A stretch of DNA of 64,000 nt from Sphingomonas montanisoli (GTDB lineage: Bacteria > Pseudomonadota > Alphaproteobacteria > Sphingomonadales > Sphingomonadaceae): the NCBI RefSeq assembly GCF_008274695.1, contig NZ_VTOU01000002.1, forward strand, positions 868,001 to 932,000. Direction: 5' to 3'. Shown piece after piece: positions 1 through 6,354 of this stretch (position 1 is its first letter; the number at the start of each line of letters is the position of its first letter). The position numbers were made by a program, and so were the translations under genes. The notes under the pieces were generated by a model. The model was not told the origin of the DNA and searched no databases. It worked only from the letters and a program-made list of their open reading frames with translations.

Positions 1-1629
1 TGCGTTGTCGATATAACGCTGCAGCCCCGCGACGCGGCCCTGATCGATCCGCTTTTCCAGCAGCTCCAGATTGCCGCTGATCGCCGCGAGCAGATTGTTG
101 AAATCATGCGCCAGGCCGCCGGTCAGCTGGCCGACCGCTTCCATCTTCTGCGCCTGGCGAAGTGCGTCTTCGGCACGGACGCGCGCGGTGACTTCGACCG
201 CCTCGGGCACCAGCGCGACGATCCTGCCCGCCGGATCGAAGGCCGGACGCATCGAGAATTCATAGACACGCTCGCCACCGGGCAGATGGAGCGGCATGGT
301 GAACTGGACGCTCTCGCCGGCTGCGACACGTGCGACCGCGTCCCGCACCTTGTCCATCATCTCGGGCGTGCCGCTATACCAGGGCGTGTCCCAATAATCG
401 CGACCAGCGACGTCATCGAGCTTCGCATCGATCGCCGACAAAGCGGTCGCGTTGAGGTAGAGAATCTGTCCCTCGGGGGTCAGCAGCCCCTGCGCCATGA
501 ACGAATTTTCGAACACGGTGCGGACCGTGGCTTCGCTCTGCTGGAGCTGGGCGGCGCGTTCGGCGACGCGGGCCTCGAGCGTTTCGTTGAGGTGGCGAAG
601 GCTCTCGGCGGTCTCGCGCAGTTCGGCCTCGGCGCCAACACGCTCAATATGCGCCCAGCTGCGTTCGGCGACTTCGCGGATCAGGGCGAGTTCCGCGTCG
701 CTCCATGGATGCGCCTGGGCGCGGTGGACCGCCATCAGCGCGATCAGGCGTCCCTCCTTGACCAGCGGCACGCACAGGGTCGCGTTGATGCCGAGCGCTT
801 CGTAAGTGGCGGCGCTCCTGGGGCCGAGTTCGGTGCGATCGTTGACGATCTGCGGCCGGCCGGCACTGAGTTCGGTTACTGCCTCCTTGCCGAAATCGGC
901 AAGGACATGATGGCCGATCGCGCTGCCCGATCCGGGTGCAGCCCAGCCGCCGCGTACGCGAAAGCCCAGCTCGTCGGCGTCCATGTCGGCATAGGAGCAG
1001 ATCGACACCCCCATATGCTGGCCGGTCATCCGGGTGGTGATGTCGAGGATTTCGTCGGCGTCGCGGCTGATGGCGGTGGCGCTGTTCAGCGCATCGAGGA
1101 AACGCAGGCGATTCCCGTCGGCGAGGAGCTGTCGCTCGGCCTTCACCTTGTCGGTGATCTCTATGACGATCGCCAGCACGCCCGCCGGCACCCCTTCATC
1201 GTCGTAGATCGGCGAATAATCGAGATCGAGATAGACATCCTCGAACTCGCCGGTCCGGTTGAGCGTGAGGATGAAGTCGCGATAGGCCAGCGTGCCGCCC
1301 GCCAGCCCGACCTTCATCACATTGTCGTTGAAGTCGGCGACCTCGTCCCACCCTTCGCGCACCTTGCTGCCCAGTAGAACGGGGTGTCGATCGCCGGCGA
1401 AGACCGAATAGCCGTCATTGTAGAGCATGATGCCGTCGTCGCCCCACAGCATCACGATCGGCACCGGCGAATGGACGACGAAGGCGACGATCGTACGCAG
1501 CGATTGGGGCCAGGCCTCGATCGGGCCGAGCGAGGCCGACCAGTCGAACGCTGCGATCCGATCGCCCATCTCCCCGCCGCCTGCGAGGAAGAGCAGCGGG
1601 TCGCGCGAATATTCGGTAGTTGTGCTCAC
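1..1629 (-). CDS. PAS/GAF sensor histidine kinase, 3' part cut off by the window edge
   Basis: Membrane-independent sensor kinase by appearance: no membrane segment is visible in the 543 codons present. The order is an N-terminal PAS-like region (about residues 25-150, with [18 protein letters not shown]), a GAF domain (about 165-320), a short coiled coil, a second PAS (about 360-490) and the start of the HisKA helix. The phospho-acceptor region reads [18 protein letters not shown] with the histidine at residue 508, typical of PAS-rich hybrid kinases of alphaproteobacteria. The ATPase domain, and any receiver domain, lie beyond position 1. The GTG start at 1627-1629 is chosen because GGGGGACC precedes it directly. 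The signal and partner are unknown. The upstream gap holds a possible general-stress promoter. Confidence 0.9.
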   Translation of the reverse strand, partial: MSTTTEYSRDPLLFLAGGGEMGDRIAAFDWSASLGPIEAWPQSLRTIVAFVVHSPVPIVMLWGDDGIMLYNDGYSVFAGDRHPVLLGSKVREGWDEVADFNDNVMKVGLAGGTLAYRDFILTLNRTGEFEDVYLDLDYSPIYDDEGVPAGVLAIVIEITDKVKAERQLLADGNRLRFLDALNSATAISRDADEILDITTRMTGQHMGVSICSYADMDADELGFRVRGGWAAPGSGSAIGHHVLADFGKEAVTELSAGRPQIVNDRTELGPRSAATYEALGINATLCVPLVKEGRLIALMAVHRAQAHPWSDAELALIREVAERSWAHIERVGAEAELRETAESLRHLNETLEARVAERAAQLQQSEATVRTVFENSFMAQGLLTPEGQILYLNATALSAIDAKLDDVAGRDYWDTPWYSGTPEMMDKVRDAVARVAAGESVQFTMPLHLPGGERVYEFSMRPAFDPAGRIVALVPEAVEVTARVRAEDALRQAQKMEAVGQLTGGLAHDFNNLLAAISGNLELLEKRIDQGRVAGLQRYIDNA

Positions 1630-1669
1630 GGTCCCCCTGCGGCCCTATCTACTCTCGGCCCGTTGGCCG

Positions 1670-1694
1670 AATGGTTCAGGGGAACGAAGGTTCC
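1670..1694 (-). promoter_or_regulatory. Possible EcfG (general stress) promoter for the kinase
   Basis: On the minus strand GGAAC is followed after 16 bases by CATT. The alphaproteobacterial EcfG consensus is GGAAC, 16-17 bases, CGTT, so there is one mismatch. It would give a leader of about 35 bases before the GTG start at 1629. It overlaps two small hairpins (GGAAC-GAAG-GTTCC and CGGCC-CGTT-GGCCG). The assignment is inferred from the motif alone. Confidence 0.4.
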
Positions 1695-1714
1695 GGACCG
1701 TGCAGAACTATTCT

Positions 1715-2983
1715 CTAGGCCATCGCCTTCAGCGCCGTCACCAGCTTCGCCATGTCGGCGGCGCTGTTGGTGAAAGAGGGGGAGACGCGCACACAGCAGC
1801 CCTTGGCGGGGCCGTCGCGCTCGATCGTGAAGATGCGATGAAGGTCGAACAGCGCCTGTCGCAGCGCGCGATTGGCCTCGATCGAGGTGCGGCCGGTCAG
1901 GCGGAAGGATGTGATGCCGCCGTGAAGCGCGGGATCGTCCGGGGTGAGGATCTCGATCCCCTTCACGCCCCGCAGCGGCTTCACCCACAGATCGCGCAGG
2001 TGGCGCAGGCGTGCGGCCTTGGCGGCGATGCCGATCCTCTGGTGCGCGGCGATCGCGTCGGGGACGGTGAGGATGCCGGCGAAGTTGACGGTGCCTGTGT
2101 GGATGCGCGCATCGATCCGGTCGCTTGGTGCTTCGAGCAGCGAGGGATCGATGTCGCGGATGCGATCCTTGCCGATATAGACTACGCCGACGCCCAAAGG
2201 TGCAGCGATCCATTTGTGCAGGTTGATCCCCGCAAACTCGACGCCCAGTTCCTTCAGCGAAAAATCGAGCTGGCCGAGCGCGTGACCGACATCGAGCAGC
2301 ACGTCGACATTGTGCGCCTTCGCCATTGCGACGATTGCCTTCACCGGCGGGACGAGGCCGGTGCGGTGGCTGAGCTGGGTCAGCAGCATCATGCGGATCT
2401 TCGGATCGGCCTTCAGCGCGGCCTCATAGGCGTCGACCAGAGACTGCGCGGTCGCGGGCTCGGGCAAGTTGATCTTGACGACCCGCACGCCGCGCAGCCG
2501 CGCGAGCGAATCCATGCCGGTCTGCATCGCGTCATAATCGAGATCGGCATAGAGAACGGCATCGCCGGGCTTGAGCTTGTTATAGCCGCCGATCAGCACC
2601 GCCATCGATTCACTGCCGCCGCGCGTGAAGGCGATCTCGGCCGGATCGACCTTGAGGAGGGCGGCTACCTGCGTGCGAACCGCGCGCATCTCCGCATTGG
2701 CGGGGCCGCGCGTGTAGAGCGTCGTCTCGCGGTTCACCTTGTCGGTGCGCGCTTCATAGGCCTCGCGCACCTTTGTCTGCATCGCACCGAAATGGCCGGC
2801 TTCGAGCTGGACGATGCCCGGCGGCGGCGTGTCGTAGAGTTTGGCGACCTGCGCCCACCAGGCTTCGTCGGCCGCAAGCTTTTCGGGCGAGACGCCGGTG
2901 GGCGCCATCAGCGTCTCAGCGATAGCGGGCACCGCCGAAGCGGCGGCGGAGGCGGCGAGGAAGGTGCGTCGGGAAACGGTCAT
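1715..2983 (-). CDS. Tat-exported PLP-dependent aminotransferase class V family protein (isopenicillin N epimerase-like)
   Basis: Predicted fold-type I PLP enzyme of the class V aminotransferase / cysteine desulfurase superfamily, 422 residues. The N-terminus MTVSRRTFLAASAAASAVPA is a twin-arginine signal, so the protein should be folded in the cytoplasm and exported to the periplasm. Inside are the expected class V landmarks: a conserved EIAFTRGGSESM segment, VDVLLDVGHALGQLDF with the cofactor-binding aspartate, and GINLHKWIAAPLGVG, where the lysine after LH is the Schiff-base candidate. The substrate cannot be deduced: family members include isopenicillin N epimerase, kynureninase-like and desulfurase-like enzymes. 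A conserved repeat element lies just upstream of the start. It is probably a monocistronic gene. Confidence 0.88.
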   Translation of the reverse strand: MTVSRRTFLAASAAASAVPAIAETLMAPTGVSPEKLAADEAWWAQVAKLYDTPPPGIVQLEAGHFGAMQTKVREAYEARTDKVNRETTLYTRGPANAEMRAVRTQVAALLKVDPAEIAFTRGGSESMAVLIGGYNKLKPGDAVLYADLDYDAMQTGMDSLARLRGVRVVKINLPEPATAQSLVDAYEAALKADPKIRMMLLTQLSHRTGLVPPVKAIVAMAKAHNVDVLLDVGHALGQLDFSLKELGVEFAGINLHKWIAAPLGVGVVYIGKDRIRDIDPSLLEAPSDRIDARIHTGTVNFAGILTVPDAIAAHQRIGIAAKAARLRHLRDLWVKPLRGVKGIEILTPDDPALHGGITSFRLTGRTSIEANRALRQALFDLHRIFTIERDGPAKGCCVRVSPSFTNSAADMAKLVTALKAMA

Positions 2984-3029
2984 TTCCCGACTATGAAACT
3001 ATTATCGTGACAGGCAAGCGACGCTCTCC

Positions 3030-3155
3030 AATCCTCCCCGCCAGGGGGAGGTGTCAGCGCAGCTGACGGAGGGGGAGGGCGGCGTCCAATCAGAGGACTC
3101 GCACCCTCCCCCTCCGTCGCCTTTGGCGCCACCTCCCCTTGGCGGGGGAGGATTA
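3030..3155. repeat. Modular GC-rich inverted repeat, copy A
   Basis: Outer arms AATCCTCCCCGCC and GGCGGGGGAGGATTA face each other across about 95 bases. Inside, one half carries GTGTCAGCGCAGCTGACGG and the other the hairpin CGTCGCCTTTGGCGCCACC, each next to a run of GGAGGG or CCCTCC. The right end contains the TAA stop of the CinA-type gene. Related copies lie at 26053, 44441, 46151 and 49937. It may act as a bidirectional terminator or as an mRNA 3' end stabiliser. Confidence 0.85.
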
Positions 3156-3647
3156 TTTGGCGGTCAGCGCCTCATGAAACATCGCCAGCGCGGCTTTGGC
3201 GAAGGTTTCCATATTGGCCATGCGATCGTTGCTGTCGGTTTCGACCATGCGGACCATCGTGAAGCCGTCCGGACCCGCCACCGCGATGCAGCTGGTGCCC
3301 GAGGGCTTGCCATGCGGATGATCGACCGGGCCCGCCGACCCGCTTTCGGCGATTGACCAGTCGGCGCCGAAATTGTCGCGGATCGCGGTCGCCTGCAGCA
3401 GCGCATAAGGCTCGGTCACGCCGCGCAGGCCGTTCCAGTCCGAAAGGGGCAGGCCGAACAGATGCTTGCGCCCCGCGATCGAATAGAGCGTCCCGCCGCC
3501 CTTGAAGAACTTCGTCGCGCCGGGGATGGTGCAGAAGGCGGCTGAGATCAGGCCGCCGGTCGATCCGTCCGCCACCGCAATCGACTGCCCCCGTTCGACC
3601 AGCAGGGCCGCAGAAGGCGCGGCGAGCGCGTTGAGGTCGTGCAGCAT
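3153..3647 (-). CDS. CinA C-terminal-domain protein (nicotinamide-nucleotide amidase family)
   Basis: A 164-residue protein made of the CinA C-terminal (PncC-like) domain only. Members deamidate nicotinamide mononucleotide to nicotinate mononucleotide, recycling the NAD by-product of DNA ligase. The segments IAVADGSTGGLISAAF, FFKGGGTLYS and IAESGSAGP match the domain; the serine in STGG is the place where canonical members carry the catalytic SxTGG serine. The ATG at 3645-3647 follows the stop of the MobA-MoeA gene by 26 bases, so it may be the last gene of the formate dehydrogenase operon. Its stop codon lies inside repeat copy A. The fit to the usual amidase is moderate because GVTEPYALLQA and surrounding sequence diverge. 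Confidence 0.82.
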   Translation of the reverse strand: MLHDLNALAAPSAALLVERGQSIAVADGSTGGLISAAFCTIPGATKFFKGGGTLYSIAGRKHLFGLPLSDWNGLRGVTEPYALLQATAIRDNFGADWSIAESGSAGPVDHPHGKPSGTSCIAVAGPDGFTMVRMVETDSNDRMANMETFAKAALAMFHEALTAK

Positions 3648-3673
3648 CGAAATCCCCTCTTGTTTGCCCGGGC

Positions 3674-5314
3674 TTAGCGCAGCCGATCGGTGAGGGGAAA
3701 GAGCGTCGCTTGTTCGGTATCGGACAATTGCACCATCCAGTGATCGGCAGTGAGGAGCGAGCGCATCATGTGCGGCCGATCGCCGGGCAGGGGGCTGATC
3801 GGCCCGTCGTCCGCGACGACGCGGGTGATGTTGGTGACGCCGTTGGTGGGCAGGACCGCACTGGTGACGGCACGCCCGGTCTCCGAAGGCAGGCCGAGCA
3901 TCCGGCGCAACGCCGCCATGCCGAAGAAGCGGCAGCCGACGAGGGAAGCCACCGGATTGCCCGGCAGGCCCAGGATCGGCACCCCGTCCGGTGTCGTCGC
4001 GAACAATACGGGCTTGCCGGGGCGCATGCGGACGCCGTGGAAATGGATCGTCGCGCCGACGTCGCGCACCGCATCGGGGATATGGTCGCGCTCGCCCGCC
4101 GATGCGCCGCCGGTGGTGATGACGAAATCCGATGTCGCCAGCGCCGCCGCGATCGCACTGGCAATCGCCTCGCGACTGTCTGGGACGGGGGCGGAGAGCG
4201 TGACGGCCGCACCGGTTTCCGCAAGCAGGGCCGCGATCATCGGGCCGTTGACGTCGATGATCCCGCCGCCCAATTCGTCGCCGGTCGGAATGATCGACAC
4301 GCGCGGGCGGAGGCGCACAGCAATCGTCTCGACCCCGTAGGCGACCAGTGCGCCGAGCATCGGGGCGGAGATCGCGCGGCCCGGCCCCAACACCTCGTCG
4401 CCGGGGGCGGCATCCTCGCCCTTGCTGCGAATGTTCATGGCGGTCGCGACCGGTTCGGTGATGCGCAGCCGATCGCCCTCGACGGTCGCGCGCTCCTTGA
4501 TCAGCACGGTCGCGCCGCCTGTCGGGATGATCGCACCGGTCATGATCGGGCACGCGGTGCCGGGCGGAAGCGGCGCGCTGGCGTCGCCCGCGAAGATCGG
4601 ATCGCCGATCGCCAGATCACCGCCCGTGCAATCGGCGGCGGTCAGGACGAAGCCGTCCATCGCCGACATGTCGGCCGCGGGGTGAAAGCGTTGGGCCTGC
4701 ACCGGTGCGGCGGTGACGCGGCCCAGCGCGTCGGTCAGGGCGATCGTCTCGGCGGGCAGGGTCGCCACATGCCGCTCGACGATCGCGATGGCCTCGAAAA
4801 AGGCGGGGCGGTTCGGCTTGGGCGTCGGTTGCGCGCTGGTCAGGTCGGCGGGGCGGTTGATGTTGTGGATCGGATCGCTGGCGATGCCGGTCGCAGCGCA
4901 GGCGCGCGCCCAGGCGTGCATCGATCGATCCTCACCGCCCAGAAAGGCTTCGAGCTGGTTCGAAAGCCCGACCGGCCAGCAGCCGACGACCGGTGCTTCG
5001 AGCAGGAAGGCGGGCGCTGCATCGATCAGTTTCGGCACGACATCGGAGGGGAGCAGGGGAATATCACACGCCGTCACCATCACTGCGTCGAAGCCTTGCG
5101 CCTTGGCGTGGCGCAGCGCCCCGCACAGGCCGCCGAGCGGGCCGAGGCCGGGGGCGGGATGGTCGGGAATATCCGTCGCCATCGCATCGACGAACGGCGC
5201 GATCGTGTCGCGCGCATGGTCGATCAGCGCGCGCCCGTCGAGCATGGCGCGCGCCTTGTCGCTGCCGAAGCGGCTCGATCGCCCTCCCGCCAGCACCACT
5301 CCCAGGCGCTTCAT
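3674..5314 (-). CDS. mobA-moeA: MobA-MoeA fusion: molybdenum cofactor guanylyltransferase plus molybdopterin molybdenumtransferase
   Basis: One uninterrupted frame of 546 residues joins two molybdenum cofactor enzymes. Residues 1 to about 165 are a MobA nucleotidyltransferase: the GTP-binding signature is LAGGRSSRFGSDKA, followed by GPLGGLCGAL and TACDIPLL. After a short linker (NINRPADLTSAQPTPKPNR), residues about 180-546 are MoeA: DALGRVTAAPV, DMSAMDGFVL, RPGKPVLFAT and GLPGNPVAS. MoeA inserts molybdenum into molybdopterin and MobA then adds GMP to give the bis-MGD form used by formate dehydrogenase. The ATG at 5312-5314 overlaps the fdhD stop by 4 bases, so it belongs to the fds operon. 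MobA and MoeA are usually separate genes; the fusion would couple consecutive steps. Confidence 0.93.
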   Translation of the reverse strand: MKRLGVVLAGGRSSRFGSDKARAMLDGRALIDHARDTIAPFVDAMATDIPDHPAPGLGPLGGLCGALRHAKAQGFDAVMVTACDIPLLPSDVVPKLIDAAPAFLLEAPVVGCWPVGLSNQLEAFLGGEDRSMHAWARACAATGIASDPIHNINRPADLTSAQPTPKPNRPAFFEAIAIVERHVATLPAETIALTDALGRVTAAPVQAQRFHPAADMSAMDGFVLTAADCTGGDLAIGDPIFAGDASAPLPPGTACPIMTGAIIPTGGATVLIKERATVEGDRLRITEPVATAMNIRSKGEDAAPGDEVLGPGRAISAPMLGALVAYGVETIAVRLRPRVSIIPTGDELGGGIIDVNGPMIAALLAETGAAVTLSAPVPDSREAIASAIAAALATSDFVITTGGASAGERDHIPDAVRDVGATIHFHGVRMRPGKPVLFATTPDGVPILGLPGNPVASLVGCRFFGMAALRRMLGLPSETGRAVTSAVLPTNGVTNITRVVADDGPISPLPGDRPHMMRSLLTADHWMVQLSDTEQATLFPLTDRLR

Positions 5315-6087
5315 GCGATCAGCAGCGCGTCTGGCCGGGCGAGCACGATCAGGCGCAGCCCCGCCTCGGCCGCCCGCGTGATGGCAAGGCTGGTCGGGGC
5401 GGACACAGTGGCGAGCAGCGGACAGTCGGCAAGCACGGCCTTCTCGACAAGTTCGAACGAGCAGCGCGAGCTTAGCAGCGCGAAGCCGCCGTCCCAAGAG
5501 CGCCCCTCGCGCGCCATCGCGCCGATCAATTTGTCGAAGGCGTTGTGCCGGCCGACATCCTCGCGCGCGATCAGCACCACGCCCTCGGCAGAGCAGAAAG
5601 CGGCGGCGTGGACCGCGCCGGTTTCGGCGTTGAGCGGTTGGTGATCGCGCAAATGCCCGAGCGCGCGGAACACGGCGGCCTCGTCGGCTTCGCTGGTCGC
5701 CTTGACCGCGGGCAGGGGACGTAGCGCGCTTTCGAGATTTTCGATCCCGCATAGGCCACAACTGCTTTCGGACACGCGATGGCGCACCCGATCCATCACG
5801 CGCGGCATGCGATCCTCGATCAGGGTGACGCGTAGCAGTACGCCCTGTGGGGCTTCGTGCGCATCGATGTCGACGATGTCGGCGGCGTGATCGATCAGCC
5901 GTTCGGAGAGTGAGAAGCCGGTGGCGAAATCCGCCAGATCGGCAGGTGTCGCCATCATCACCGCATAGCCGATGCCGCTGAATTCCAGCGCGATCGGCAT
6001 TTCGACCGCGATCACCCGGTCGATCGTCGCGCGTGTCCCGTCGCTGCCGACCCGTTCGACCGGCCGCCGCTCAGCCGGCGTCGTCAT
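5311..6087 (-). CDS. fdhD: Formate dehydrogenase accessory sulfurtransferase FdhD
   Basis: FdhD passes sulfur from the cysteine desulfurase to the molybdenum cofactor before it is inserted into formate dehydrogenase, and is needed for activity. The 258-residue protein has the FdhD core: ALEFSGIGYAVMMATPADL, GFSLSERLI, the CxxC loop SSCGLCG, FCSAEGVVLIAREDVGRHNAFDKLIG and the C-terminal PTSLAITRAAEAG. A longer frame starts at 6123, but the ATG at 6085-6087 (MTTPAERRP) is preferred because it overlaps the end of fdsD by only 17 bases. Its position between fdsD and the Moco fusion gene supports the role. Confidence 0.95.
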   Translation of the reverse strand: MTTPAERRPVERVGSDGTRATIDRVIAVEMPIALEFSGIGYAVMMATPADLADFATGFSLSERLIDHAADIVDIDAHEAPQGVLLRVTLIEDRMPRVMDRVRHRVSESSCGLCGIENLESALRPLPAVKATSEADEAAVFRALGHLRDHQPLNAETGAVHAAAFCSAEGVVLIAREDVGRHNAFDKLIGAMAREGRSWDGGFALLSSRCSFELVEKAVLADCPLLATVSAPTSLAITRAAEAGLRLIVLARPDALLIA

Positions 6088-6349
6088 GGCCCGCACCCGC
6101 GACGTCGGCATATTCGGTCGCATGGGTTTGCGGTGGCGGCGCGCCCTTCTCCTGCAGGATCGCGATGGCGCGCGCGGCGACGGGGCCGAGGCTGTCGGTC
6201 AGGCCAGCAATCCGCGCCTTCATGCGCGGATCCCAGAATTTCGCGATATGGTCCGCCGTCGCCATCGCTGCCTTGTCATGCCCGATCGCGGCGAAATTGC
6301 GCGCGATCTGATCGGCCATATAGGCAAGCCGCTGGTCGGTCGACATCAT
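6071..6349 (-). CDS. fdsD: NAD-dependent formate dehydrogenase delta subunit FdsD
   Basis: Small soluble subunit, 91 or 92 residues. FdsD is found only with FdsA-type formate dehydrogenases and is thought to help maturation or stability of the complex. The sequence has the family core DQRLAYMADQIARNFAAIG and HIAKFWDPRMKARI. Two adjacent ATG codons at 6347-6349 and 6344-6346 can serve as start; both leave a gap of a few bases after fdsA. The frame ends inside the start region of fdhD. Confidence 0.93.
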   Translation of the reverse strand: MMSTDQRLAYMADQIARNFAAIGHDKAAMATADHIAKFWDPRMKARIAGLTDSLGPVAARAIAILQEKGAPPPQTHATEYADVAGAGHDDAG

Positions 6350-6354
6350 GCGCG

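Noticed and set aside
106-1377. Long plus-strand open frame of 423 codons
   Set aside because: It is antisense to the PAS/GAF kinase, whose domains are clear on the minus strand. High GC gives long frames opposite real genes.
1650-1700. tRNA-like look of GGTTCAGGGGAACGAAGGTTCC
   Set aside because: No acceptor stem, anticodon arm or CCA-type end can be built; the pieces are two small hairpins and a promoter motif.
5315-5761. Upstream extension of the MobA-MoeA frame by 149 codons
   Set aside because: It reads a wrong frame of fdhD, giving arginine-rich nonsense; the MobA start has a 4-base coupling to the fdhD stop.
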